DNA of 56,368 nt, taken from positions 1 through 56,368 of IMG/VR virus record IMGVR_UViG_3300032323_000661; one strand, given 5' to 3'. Positions 32,417-39,870 of the stretch are shown here, piece by piece (within the stretch, counting starts at the first letter, position 1; the number at the start of each line of letters is the position of its first letter). The notes beneath the pieces are model-generated. The model was not told where the DNA came from. It did not search any database and worked only from the letters and a program-made list of their open reading frames with translations. Made by a program: the position numbers and the translations under genes. The DNA is from a virus.

Positions 32417-32628
32417 GAGGTAATCGCTTGAAGGCGACGAATGCGGTCGGCCACTGCGTCGCCGGTCATTTCGTCGAAGATTTGAAATTCGAATTGGCGG
32501 GCTGCGGTTTCGAGTGCGTCGTTCCACACTCGACGGATGGCATTCCGATTCTCGGGGTCATCGTGCCCCTCGTATTGCGCGAACGCGGTATTGTACCACG
32601 CATCGAAGGGTTTATTCCGATCCGACAT
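32413..32628 (-). CDS. 71-aa protein between mazZ and datZ
   Basis: Starts MSDRNKPFDAWYNTAFAQYE and is helical (RRVWNDALETAARQFEF). The ATG at 32628 has AGGAT upstream and lies inside the end of mazZ. The stop overlaps the datZ start. No known function; a helper in the Z pathway is possible only by position. Confidence 0.6.
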   Translation of the reverse strand: MSDRNKPFDAWYNTAFAQYEGHDDPENRNAIRRVWNDALETAARQFEFQIFDEMTGDAVADRIRRLQAITS

Positions 32629-33115
32629 GGCGCATAATCCTCGTGTTCGAGTCCACCGTCCACGAACGGGTCTCGTTAATGTCCATTTTCTCCTCCACCG
32701 CTTTATGCACATCGATGCCGTTCTTGTGCGCGACGTCCAGCAGCAGGATCATGATGTCGCCCATTTCGAGAGCCGCCTTTGGATTACGCGCATATTCGCC
32801 GACTTCTTCATAGAGCTTGAGTAGAATATCGGCTGTAGTCCTATTAGGGAAGTTCGCGTCCGCCCATTTCGTGATGCGGTCCTGTAATTGGCATATATCT
32901 GCACCGCCTCTCTTTTTGTAGGCGTTGACTGCTCGCACTGTAAGATCCGCATTCCGGTCGCAATTGGCGAGAACACCCTTGAGGTGGTGACGAACTTCGA
33001 AAGACGCGACGGCAGCGCCGGTCGCATCGACAACGACCGCCCCATTTGTCGGGGAGACCGCCCACGGTGTTGCGTTCTCATGGTCAGTATGTACGGTTGA
33101 TTCAACTTGCAGCAT
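32612..33115 (-). CDS. mazZ: MazG-like nucleotide pyrophosphohydrolase, MazZ
   Basis: Expected to convert (d)GTP to (d)GMP, the substrate of PurZ. The C-terminal domain (about 80-155 of 167 aa) has the MazG acidic motif: KLYEEVGEYARN followed by ALEMGDIMILLLDVA, i.e. ExxE then ExxD. An N-terminal extension of about 70 residues (WAVSPTNGAVVVDATG, NADLTVRAVNAYKKRGG) is not part of the core fold. ATG 33115 has AAGGAG 8 bases upstream and overlaps the end of purZ. Confidence 0.85.
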   Translation of the reverse strand: MLQVESTVHTDHENATPWAVSPTNGAVVVDATGAAVASFEVRHHLKGVLANCDRNADLTVRAVNAYKKRGGADICQLQDRITKWADANFPNRTTADILLKLYEEVGEYARNPKAALEMGDIMILLLDVAHKNGIDVHKAVEEKMDINETRSWTVDSNTRIMRHVGSE

Positions 33116-34217
33116 TGCGGCACTCCTTCCAGTATTGTACGATTTTTTGCATGCGTTCGGCACGATCGCCGTTTATCTGGCGCACGTCGTGGTATCCCGG
33201 CCCCACCCCGATCCAGCGCACTTGCGTGTCTTTGCGTTCGATCGCTTGCACGATGTCGATCAGCTCCACCTCGTTGCGCACGTAGTTCACGAAATTGAGG
33301 AACACCTCGAACACGCCGTTGTGCCGAATCGCCTCCTCGATCTGTCGGCCCGAGAACGTGAAAATCCGGCGCGGCAGCTTCGTCACCGTGGTGAGTTCGG
33401 TCTTTTGCCCGATGTCCTCGAATGCGATCTCCACCTGATCATTGTAGCACGGGCCGGAGTATCCGACCTGCGTCCCAGTTTCGTCGAATCGGTTAGCCAC
33501 ACGGATCGGGTAGGTGCGGCAGGTGCCGAGTGCGCGGACCTTGCAGACGCGGTACTTGTCGAGCACGTCGGCGGCTTGGATGCCGGAGTCGGCCAGGATC
33601 TGCCACAGCGACACATCGCGGGAAGTCGTGTAGGGGTAGAATCCATGGTACATCGACAGCTCGTAGCCCTGCGCTCCCTCGACCAGCACGTATTCGGAAT
33701 CCTTGAGCGCTTGGCGGTACTCGTCGGTAGTGACCACGTACGGACCGAGCACATCGATGAAATTCGCCGCAATGTTCTGGTCGTCCGGGTCGCGCCGGAT
33801 ACGCTGCACCATTGCTGCGCCCACGCCCTTTTTGGTCGAGCCGATCTTAGTCATGGGTCCCGCCTCTTCCTCGATGTGGCGGTCGGTCACAATGGCGGCG
33901 TGCGGGTGGATGAGGATGTCGATATTCTTGTGGATGATGATATCGCGGCACTGCTCGATCTCGGCCAGCAGCCGGGACGGGTTGATCAGCGAGCCCGGGC
34001 CGAGGAACACGCGACGGACTGCGGGTCCCACGATGCCGTTGGCGAGGTGTGTGTGAATGAACTTGCGCCCGTTCTTGTCGATGTACGTGTGCCCCGCATT
34101 TGGTGCCCACGCAGTCACAATCGCGTCGTACGGGCCATTCTCGGCAAGGTAGCCCACGAGGAGGCCCTTGCCGGTGCTGCCGTATTGAAGATCTACGATG
34201 ACGTCTACTTTTTCCAT
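33102..34217 (-). CDS. purZ: 2-aminoadenylosuccinate synthetase, PurZ
   Basis: Condenses dGMP with aspartate to give N6-succino-2-amino-dAMP, which host PurB would split to dZMP. The 371-aa protein is a PurA homologue: P-loop-like GSTGKG at residues 13-18, APNAGHTYID near 40, GSTKKGVG, VLVEGAQGYELS and KVRALGTC. In cellular PurA the first motif is GDEGKG with a catalytic Asp; here Ser14 occupies that place, the substitution reported for PurZ. AGGAG precedes ATG 34217. Confidence 0.93.
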   Translation of the reverse strand: MEKVDVIVDLQYGSTGKGLLVGYLAENGPYDAIVTAWAPNAGHTYIDKNGRKFIHTHLANGIVGPAVRRVFLGPGSLINPSRLLAEIEQCRDIIIHKNIDILIHPHAAIVTDRHIEEEAGPMTKIGSTKKGVGAAMVQRIRRDPDDQNIAANFIDVLGPYVVTTDEYRQALKDSEYVLVEGAQGYELSMYHGFYPYTTSRDVSLWQILADSGIQAADVLDKYRVCKVRALGTCRTYPIRVANRFDETGTQVGYSGPCYNDQVEIAFEDIGQKTELTTVTKLPRRIFTFSGRQIEEAIRHNGVFEVFLNFVNYVRNEVELIDIVQAIERKDTQVRWIGVGPGYHDVRQINGDRAERMQKIVQYWKECRNAAS

Positions 34218-34233
34218 TATTACTCCTGTTGTG

Positions 34234-36072
34234 TTAACCTTTAGCTTCGTACCAATCGTCCCCGATACCCCAGTCGCACGTGATCGGCACGCGCAACGCG
34301 ATCGGGCATTCTACACCGTCGAATGTGGTGTAAATCCGTGCTATCTCCTCCGCGTGCTGCAGACAGTCGGTGTCGAGCGAGATATCCACCTCGTCGTGAA
34401 CCGACAGCAGCAACCGCCCCCAGCCCTCGCTGCGAAGCTTGCGGTGCAACTCGATAAGCTTAATCTTCATGCAGTCGGCGCTGGTCGCTTGGTAGATCAG
34501 TCCCGACGCCTTGTGCACGAACCGCCCACCCGGGAACCGGATGTGTCTGCCCATCATCGAATGCACGTACCCGCGCTCTTTCGCGATGCCCGACGCCTTG
34601 ATCTGGTTGTTGCGCATACCCGGGTTCGCCGCGTGGTACTTGTCGAACAGCGCCAGCGCCTCGGGTCCGGCCTTGAGGTAAACGTTGCCGTTCGGCCCCT
34701 CCTCCTCGGTGTACGGCAAGCCGCACTCCTGCGCCAGCCGTCCGGAGCCCATGTTAAAGGCGAGTCCGAGGTTGATCGCCTTGGAGGACGGACCCCCGGC
34801 GTACTGCGCGTTGCGGGGAATGCCGGTCATGTCGGAGACCAGCTGGTGGAAATCCAGTTGCGGGTTCTTGCGGTAGGCCTCTAGAATCGCGGGTACTTGA
34901 CCGTAATGATTAGCCACTCGGAATTCGAATTGCGACCAATCAAGGCCCAGCCATTTCGCACCATAATCCGCCTTAAAAATCGGACGAACCAGCGATTTAA
35001 TAGCGACGTCTCTACTCGGGATCTGCTGCAGAGCGGGATTTGTAATAGAAAGCCGCCCGGTTCCCGTTCCAGCTTCAGAGTCATTTTTGGTCTGGTTGTA
35101 GTTGCAGTGAATGATGCCGTCGTGTTGATGCCCAAGGATGTGCCCCGACAGGAAGGTGTCGCGGGTCTTGAGCATCTTGCGAAGGTCCAGGATTTGCTTT
35201 GCCGCTGGGTGCCGCATGCGGCGCAGACAGTCGGCGTTGATGGACGCCTTGCCCCCGTCGGTCTTGTCGGCCCGGGTGCCGTCAATCAGATACCATTCAT
35301 TGTCCGCACCGAGCTTGGGTTGAAACAGCTGTGCGATTGAACCGGAGGGGTTCGGATTGACCTCGAAGCCCGCCATGGTATTGAGATCGCGCTGGAATTC
35401 GTCGATGCGAACGGTGAGGCTCCGGATGGCCTTCTCGGCCAGCTCCACGTCCACCCGCACTCCCTCGGTCTCCATGTCGATAATCACCGGCTGCAGATCG
35501 CGCTCCAGCTGGTGAACCCGGCGCAGGTTCTGGCGCTCCATTTCGCCGCACTGCCATTCGTACAGTGCCCGGGTGACCACCGCGTCTTGCACAGCGTACT
35601 TGGATACCACGTGCACGGGGGCTCGCGATATGTTCGGCATCTGCGCGTTCCGCGTCGCCCGCCCACCGAAGAGCTTGGCCATTTCCTCGTAGATCTCGTC
35701 GTCCTTCTTCGCACCGCAGTATTTGCGGGCCAGGAAGTCGAGCGTGTAGGTCGGCTCGTGCTCGTTGATCAGCGCAGCACGAATCATCGTGCAGTCCAGC
35801 TGCTCGGGAGGCAGTAGAACGCCGCCTTCGCGCAGAAAGTGGTAGTCGAATTTAATGTTGTGCCCGATCCACTCGCCCACGCGACCCTCGCGGATCAGGT
35901 CGTTGAACCACTCGACAATACGGGGCTCCTCGCGTACGTCCCAGTAGTACCCGCCTTCTTCCCCGGGCAACGCGATGGAAATCCCGAATACACGGTCTTC
36001 CCACCACTTGAGCCCAGTTGTCTCGGTGTCGATCACGCAGTACGGGACCGAATCAATACGGGGAACTCGCAT
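34234..36072 (-). CDS. dpoZ: Family A DNA polymerase, DpoZ type
   Basis: Replicative polymerase of 612 aa with an N-terminal 3-prime to 5-prime exonuclease (D15 and E17 in VIDTETTGL; GHNIKFDYHFL near 70-80; VQDAVVTRALYE near 165) and a PolI-type polymerase domain: motif A LGLDWSQFEFRV (~370), motif B SSKAINLGLAFNMGSG, motif C SVHDEVD (~555). There is no 5-prime nuclease domain. Position beside purZ is that of DpoZ in aminoadenine phages, where it favours dZTP over dATP. The start lies 3 bases after the SSB-like stop. Confidence 0.92.
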   Translation of the reverse strand: MRVPRIDSVPYCVIDTETTGLKWWEDRVFGISIALPGEEGGYYWDVREEPRIVEWFNDLIREGRVGEWIGHNIKFDYHFLREGGVLLPPEQLDCTMIRAALINEHEPTYTLDFLARKYCGAKKDDEIYEEMAKLFGGRATRNAQMPNISRAPVHVVSKYAVQDAVVTRALYEWQCGEMERQNLRRVHQLERDLQPVIIDMETEGVRVDVELAEKAIRSLTVRIDEFQRDLNTMAGFEVNPNPSGSIAQLFQPKLGADNEWYLIDGTRADKTDGGKASINADCLRRMRHPAAKQILDLRKMLKTRDTFLSGHILGHQHDGIIHCNYNQTKNDSEAGTGTGRLSITNPALQQIPSRDVAIKSLVRPIFKADYGAKWLGLDWSQFEFRVANHYGQVPAILEAYRKNPQLDFHQLVSDMTGIPRNAQYAGGPSSKAINLGLAFNMGSGRLAQECGLPYTEEEGPNGNVYLKAGPEALALFDKYHAANPGMRNNQIKASGIAKERGYVHSMMGRHIRFPGGRFVHKASGLIYQATSADCMKIKLIELHRKLRSEGWGRLLLSVHDEVDISLDTDCLQHAEEIARIYTTFDGVECPIALRVPITCDWGIGDDWYEAKG

Positions 36073-36075
36073 GGC

Positions 36076-36357
36076 TCAGAACGGGATGTCGTCGGACTCA
36101 ATACCCCCGAAGCTTGGGCGCTCCATGCGCTGCACCCCACCACCGCTGGCCGGAGCCTGTGACTCTTTGCGGTTGAGCTTGATGGAGAAGTACTTTTTGC
36201 CTTCCATCTTGCCACCGGGCTTGCCCTCGTTCACCCACGCGGAGAGCCAGTAATCTGTGCCCTCGACGTTGATCGAGCCGGAGAATTCCGGGTGCTTGTC
36301 CGTCTTGCGGTTCTCGTTGCGGGCCATCATGCCCGAATTGGTGTTGTCGTATGCCAT
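36076..36357 (-). CDS. SSB-like single-strand DNA-binding protein
   Basis: A 93-aa protein starting MAYDNTNSGMMARNENR. It has a small beta domain (HPEFSGSINVEGTDYWLSAW, KKYFSIKLNRKE) and a C-terminal tail ending ESDDIPF, which mimics the DDDIPF tip of bacterial SSB that recruits repair and replication proteins. It lies directly upstream of the polymerase. The fold assignment is by pattern. Leader GATAGAGGACC precedes ATG 36357. Confidence 0.65.
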   Translation of the reverse strand: MAYDNTNSGMMARNENRKTDKHPEFSGSINVEGTDYWLSAWVNEGKPGGKMEGKKYFSIKLNRKESQAPASGGGVQRMERPSFGGIESDDIPF

Positions 36358-36393
36358 TTTGTATCGGTCCTCTATCAGTTCGTTGATGTGTCT

Positions 36394-36423
36394 ATTATAG
36401 CACAGGTGCCACAGGAATGGCAA
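36394..36423 (-). promoter_or_regulatory. Promoter for SSB-like, polymerase and Z genes
   Basis: Minus strand: -35 TTGCCA (36423-36418), 18-base spacer ending CACCTGTGC, -10 TATAAT (36399-36394) with extended TG. It sits in the 76-base gap before the SSB-like gene and shares its -10 context with the early cassettes, but lacks the CTGG hairpin. Confidence 0.75.
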
Positions 36424-36433
36424 CTGGCCGCGT

Positions 36434-37849
36434 TTACAATGGGTAGGGGTTGTGGCCCTCCACAATGTCGAGTTGCCGCTTGGCGCGAGTCATACCGACG
36501 TACCAGACGCGAATCTCGTCGTCGGGCGATTTCTCGGCACTTTGCGCCACTCGGGTGGTCATGTCCGTGAGAAGAATGACGCGATCGGCCTCGTGACCTT
36601 TCGCAGCATGGATTGTAGAAAGCCGGATCGTGGGGATGGATTCCAAGTCAGCGTCTCGGTAAAAGTCCACGGCTCGCCCGGGGATGTTGAGTGCAACGTA
36701 GAAGGGTCGAGCATATACCGATTTGTAGTCGTTGGCCTCAAGGAATCCCCGAGTGGAGGCAGTGGCACAATTGAAGAGCGAATTTCGCTCTCCGTCAGTG
36801 ATCTGCTCGCCCCTTTCAAGCTTGCGGAATACGCGAATAGCGGCTGCGTATTTGTTCTGGTACATCCCCGGGCGTCCCGATTCGCGCACGTACGGGATGC
36901 GTTCTTCAATGAGCGATTGCTCAACTTCGCGAAGCACTGAATGCGTCCGTCCCAGTAAAAGTATATCCTCTCCATGTGTGATGTCCACGGAGTGAATCGA
37001 CCCGAATAGGCGGACCAGTCCCAAATCCGGGCGGGGACTAAAGTCCTTGTCCACTCGGAGAGCAACGCGACGGATGAGGTCTTGAGATTTCGCGTGGATT
37101 GCAGCAGGAAGTCGATGCGAGAGCGAGAGCACATGGCTATCACCCTGATGCTTCTGCGTGAATCTTGCCATACCGTGTGCATCCGCACCGGCCCACGTAT
37201 AAATCGCCTGATCATCGTCCCCTGCGATATGCACTTCGTGAGCACGTCGGCAGAGCTCCTCGATAACACGCCACTGAAGAGGTGATAAGTCTTGAGCTTC
37301 ATCGACAAATACGACTTCGGCATCTCCACGCATGCCGCCCCGAGCGGCTCGCTCAAGCATGTCGGTAAAGTCGTAAAAGCCATACGTAGATTTCCACTCA
37401 GCGTATGCCCGTACGAACGCATTGAACTCGGCGCGGGTTCCCGGCCTATCCGAGACGTCATATACTTCATCCGGATGGGAGAAGGTGTTGCGGGCATAGT
37501 TAAGTAGGTCAAGGTAGAAGTCTCCATCGGCACGCTCCTCATCGTCTTCGGGTGATTTCCCAATAATCGGAATCCCCATCACCGTGGAGAACTCCCGCAG
37601 TTTCATCGAATCCACCACCTGCGCCTGTCGCATATTCATCGATCGAAATGCCATGGCGTGGATGGTGGATACGTTGTCGGACCGCTTAAGACCGAGCCTG
37701 GACAGAGCCTCCGAGGCGGCGGCACGGGTGAACGACACGAAGGCGACGCGTTCGGCCTGAACGCCTGAATTCCTCGTGTGCTGCACCCGCCGCAGCATCT
37801 CGGTGGTCTTGCCGGTGCCCGGAGGCCCGTAGAGCGCGTGGACTTGCAT
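36434..37849 (-). CDS. SF1 DNA helicase (UvrD/Rep-like)
   Basis: A 471-aa ATP-driven helicase. Motif I is YGPPGTGKTTEM (residues 7-18), motif II VDEAQDLSPLQW, motif III GDDDQAIYTWAGADAHG and motif VI VWYVGMTRAKRQL near the C-terminus. It is smaller than host UvrD, lacking large 1B/2B insertions, like phage Dda-type enzymes. The ATG at 37849 overlaps the previous stop (TAATG), with GAGG upstream. Confidence 0.9.
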   Translation of the reverse strand: MQVHALYGPPGTGKTTEMLRRVQHTRNSGVQAERVAFVSFTRAAASEALSRLGLKRSDNVSTIHAMAFRSMNMRQAQVVDSMKLREFSTVMGIPIIGKSPEDDEERADGDFYLDLLNYARNTFSHPDEVYDVSDRPGTRAEFNAFVRAYAEWKSTYGFYDFTDMLERAARGGMRGDAEVVFVDEAQDLSPLQWRVIEELCRRAHEVHIAGDDDQAIYTWAGADAHGMARFTQKHQGDSHVLSLSHRLPAAIHAKSQDLIRRVALRVDKDFSPRPDLGLVRLFGSIHSVDITHGEDILLLGRTHSVLREVEQSLIEERIPYVRESGRPGMYQNKYAAAIRVFRKLERGEQITDGERNSLFNCATASTRGFLEANDYKSVYARPFYVALNIPGRAVDFYRDADLESIPTIRLSTIHAAKGHEADRVILLTDMTTRVAQSAEKSPDDEIRVWYVGMTRAKRQLDIVEGHNPYPL

Positions 37850-38208
37850 TAGCCTCGGTGCGTGATGCCACGAACGGCCCACATGCTGGCGGTCTCGGCG
37901 TTGGTGATGGCCACGGAGAACATGCGTTGCACTTCGGCGTCGTGGTAGGAGTCGCGCAGCACCAACAGGTACGTAATTGCTGCGTCGAAATGCTGCTTCG
38001 TCTGTTTCACGCGACGTATCTCGTCTTGAGACAAGGGAACATGCAGCGTCACCGACTCCTGCTCCCTCGCGGGTGCTGGGTCCGGCGTGGGCGCTGCGGC
38101 CACCACGGGTTGCGGGGATTGCACCGCGCTCTCGCTGGGCATGTCGCTGGGCATTGCCTTGAAATCGTCGTGCGGTACGGTCGTATCGGTAGTCTTTTTG
38201 GTCGCCAT
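37849..38208 (-). CDS. Acb2-like small helical protein (possible anti-CBASS)
   Basis: A 119-aa protein. The first 55 residues are disordered and Pro/Ala-rich. The C-terminal 65 residues form a predicted helical hairpin (VPLSQDEIRRVKQTKQHF, then AITNAETASMWAVRGIT) whose layout and ending match the recalled Acb2/Tad1 hairpin domain (DUF7681). Acb2 proteins sequester cyclic nucleotides and block CBASS defence. This is an inference from motif memory. ATG 38208 has AAGGA upstream. Confidence 0.5.
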   Translation of the reverse strand: MATKKTTDTTVPHDDFKAMPSDMPSESAVQSPQPVVAAAPTPDPAPAREQESVTLHVPLSQDEIRRVKQTKQHFDAAITYLLVLRDSYHDAEVQRMFSVAITNAETASMWAVRGITHRG

Positions 38209-38224
38209 TTTGGTCAATTCCTTG

Positions 38225-38374
38225 TTAGAAGCAGTTGGTGGTACAGTTCGGTCCGAAGCAGCAGGTGGTGCAGGTCACGATGCGACCGCCCTGCATGATT
38301 GTGTGCGTTGAGCATGCCGCCCAAGTGCTCGTGGAGAGCGCAAAGATCCAGACGCCTACGAGTGCTTTTTTCAT
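38225..38374 (-). CDS. 49-aa exported Cys-rich peptide
   Basis: Starts MKKALVGVWIFALSTSTWAAC: a basic start, a hydrophobic core and a small-residue cleavage site before the first Cys. The mature part is Cys-rich (CTTCCFGPNC, then CF at the end), so it is probably disulphide-bonded or a lipoprotein-like periplasmic peptide. The lipobox (WAAC) is not canonical. ATG overlaps the previous stop; GGGAG lies upstream. A superinfection-exclusion role is possible but unproven. Confidence 0.65.
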   Translation of the reverse strand: MKKALVGVWIFALSTSTWAACSTHTIMQGGRIVTCTTCCFGPNCTTNCF

Positions 38375-38733
38375 GATAACTCCCTAGGTGCGGGGAACAG
38401 TTGGGCCAGCACTTCGGCGTACTGGGACTTGCGGCGCTCCAGCAGCGCGGCTTTGTCGAGCTTGTCGAGGAGGCTCGGGAAGTTAATGTCCTCCTTGCTG
38501 CACTGCTCTTGGATATCGGCTTCCAATCGGATCAGCTCGTCGTCCAGCTTGGCCATCTCCAGCTCGGCTTGGCTCTTGACCTTGCGTGCGCGAATCGGTG
38601 CCAGCGACTCGGCCAGCTTGGCCATCTCCAGCTCGGCTTGGCTCTTGACCTTGCGTGCGCGAATCGGTGCCAGCGACTCGGCCAGCTTCTCTTTCGACAG
38701 TGCGATGATCTCGGCGAATGGTTTCAATTTCAT
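38371..38733 (-). CDS. Helical protein with internal 23-residue duplication
   Basis: A 120-aa, fully helical and charged protein. Residues beginning KLAESLAPIRARKVKSQ are repeated exactly in tandem, reflecting a perfect 69-bp duplication. Likely a coiled coil. The next gene starts within its stop codon. Function unknown; the duplication should lengthen the helix by about 34 angstroms. Confidence 0.7.
   Translation of the reverse strand: MKLKPFAEIIALSKEKLAESLAPIRARKVKSQAELEMAKLAESLAPIRARKVKSQAELEMAKLDDELIRLEADIQEQCSKEDINFPSLLDKLDKAALLERRKSQYAEVLAQLFPAPRELS
38544..38688. repeat. Perfect 69-bp tandem duplication
   Basis: Copies at 38544-38612 and 38613-38681 read as identical, plus 7 bases of a third copy. 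In frame within the helical-protein gene. Confidence 0.9.
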
Positions 38734-39011
38734 GATGTTGCTCCAGTGAGTAATAACTTTTTGTCTGCGTTCTTGAGGAACGACAGCGGGGTTTGGGGTT
38801 CGGGTATTGGCGTCGTGTTGATCGGTGCCATATACCGCTGCGCGTCCACGAATGAATCGGTGTTGAGATCGTACCGGTACCCACGCCTCTCGTTCTCCAA
38901 ACGGTAGAGCTGCTCTTCGTAGTACCGTGCTTCCGCGCTGCTTGATGCCTTGCGGATTCGATCCCGAAGATATTCGATCTCGTTCCTCAGGGTCATGGTA
39001 GAGATTGCCAT
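38730..39011 (-). CDS. 93-aa protein with helical N-terminus
   Basis: Starts MAISTMTLRNEIEYLRDRIRK, a coiled coil over the first 45 residues, then a Pro-rich tail (INTTPIPEPQTPLSF). GAGGG lies 7 bases before the ATG and just after a strong UUCG hairpin. Unrecognised. Confidence 0.65.
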   Translation of the reverse strand: MAISTMTLRNEIEYLRDRIRKASSSAEARYYEEQLYRLENERRGYRYDLNTDSFVDAQRYMAPINTTPIPEPQTPLSFLKNADKKLLLTGATS

Positions 39012-39023
39012 AGGCTTGCCCTC

Positions 39024-39051
39024 ATAACCGGGGCCGAAGCCCCGTGGTTAT
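39024..39051 (-). terminator. UUCG-capped hairpin between replication genes
   Basis: Minus strand: a GGGGC/GCCCC stem with TTCG loop, extended by ATAACC/GGTTAT pairing after a 2-base bulge. It begins at the stop of the 39051 gene. No U-tract follows, so an RNA-stability or attenuation role is as likely as termination. Confidence 0.6.
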
Positions 39052-39803
39052 CAATATTCGGAGTCTGCGGTCTCTGCCACTTCACCGTCGTAGTCGTTCG
39101 ACACCTTCACGCCACCTGCGCGGATGGTCTCGTACAGCTTCTCGGCACGGTCGTACACGTCTTTGCTCACGAACCCGAGTGGTGCGATCGCGAAGTTGTG
39201 GTACGATTCGTTGCGAGCGTTCGTCTCGGTTGCCGCCGACAGCTTGTAGGCACGGGCGAACGAGTCGGTTTGCGTCATGCGGATCAACGAGTTCCAGCGC
39301 TTGGAGACTTTCATTTTGGACTTGGCCATCGAGATCACCGCCTCCTGCCACTCGCCCCCGTAGTTCACGAGCACGAAATGCTGTGCGGTGTCGGAGACTT
39401 CGAGGCCTTCTTCACCCAGCTGCGCGATTGTGTCGCGAGCCAGTGCCTCAGTGGCGAATGCTCCACGGAAACCGTTGCTGCCACCACCCCCGGCTTTGCG
39501 GTCCTTCCACACGAGGAATTGCTTGGTGTAGTACACCGGCACAACTGTGACCGCCTCGCCATACAGCTGGCGCGTGACGTTGTTGTACAGCATACCCTCG
39601 TCGGCCCCTTCAATGTACGCCGGATCGTTCTTTTTGCGCGCTGGCGACAGCGCCTGAATCAGTTCGATTCGGGGGATAATCATGTCGTCGGTGGTGACGT
39701 TCTCGGCTCCGCGAGCTTGGCCCTGCTTGAGCCATTCCGGAATTTCGTTAGTCATTACTTCGAACGATTGCTCTTGTACTGCTACTGCTTGGTTCTTTGC
39801 CAT
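39051..39803 (-). CDS. Conserved replication-module protein, 250 aa
   Basis: Starts MAKNQAVAVQEQSFEVM. It contains DDMIIPRIELIQALSP, MLYNNVTRQLYGEAVTVVPV, KQFLVWKDRK and a helical C-terminal part (SFARAYKLSAATETN). This type of protein is common beside single-strand-binding, helicase and nuclease genes in phages, but I know no demonstrated function. ATG 39803 with AGGAG is preferred to an upstream start lying inside a hairpin. Confidence 0.7.
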   Translation of the reverse strand: MAKNQAVAVQEQSFEVMTNEIPEWLKQGQARGAENVTTDDMIIPRIELIQALSPARKKNDPAYIEGADEGMLYNNVTRQLYGEAVTVVPVYYTKQFLVWKDRKAGGGGSNGFRGAFATEALARDTIAQLGEEGLEVSDTAQHFVLVNYGGEWQEAVISMAKSKMKVSKRWNSLIRMTQTDSFARAYKLSAATETNARNESYHNFAIAPLGFVSKDVYDRAEKLYETIRAGGVKVSNDYDGEVAETADSEY

Positions 39804-39823
39804 TTCTGGACTCCTAGTTACAT

Positions 39824-39861
39824 GCACGCGAGGCGTGCGGGGTTATCCGGCAGGATTGCCG
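39824..39861. other. Two adjacent hairpins upstream of the 39803 gene
   Basis: GCACGC-GAG-GCGTGC (39824-39838) and CGGCA-GGAT-TGCCG (39848-39861). Together with the tRNA-like fold next to them they fill the 149-base gap between two genes. Confidence 0.6.
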
Positions 39862-39870
39862 AATTCGGGC

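Noticed and set aside
32586-32600. GTGGTACAAT extended -10-like sequence upstream of datZ
   Set aside because: It lies within coding sequence with no acceptable -35.
33441-33446. CCCGTGCTACAAT, like the early promoter -10 region, inside purZ
   Set aside because: No -35 box at 17 or 18 bases and no leader hairpin; probably chance within a coding sequence.
33135-34244. 369-aa plus-strand frame opposite purZ
   Set aside because: Antisense shadow of a gene with clear family motifs.
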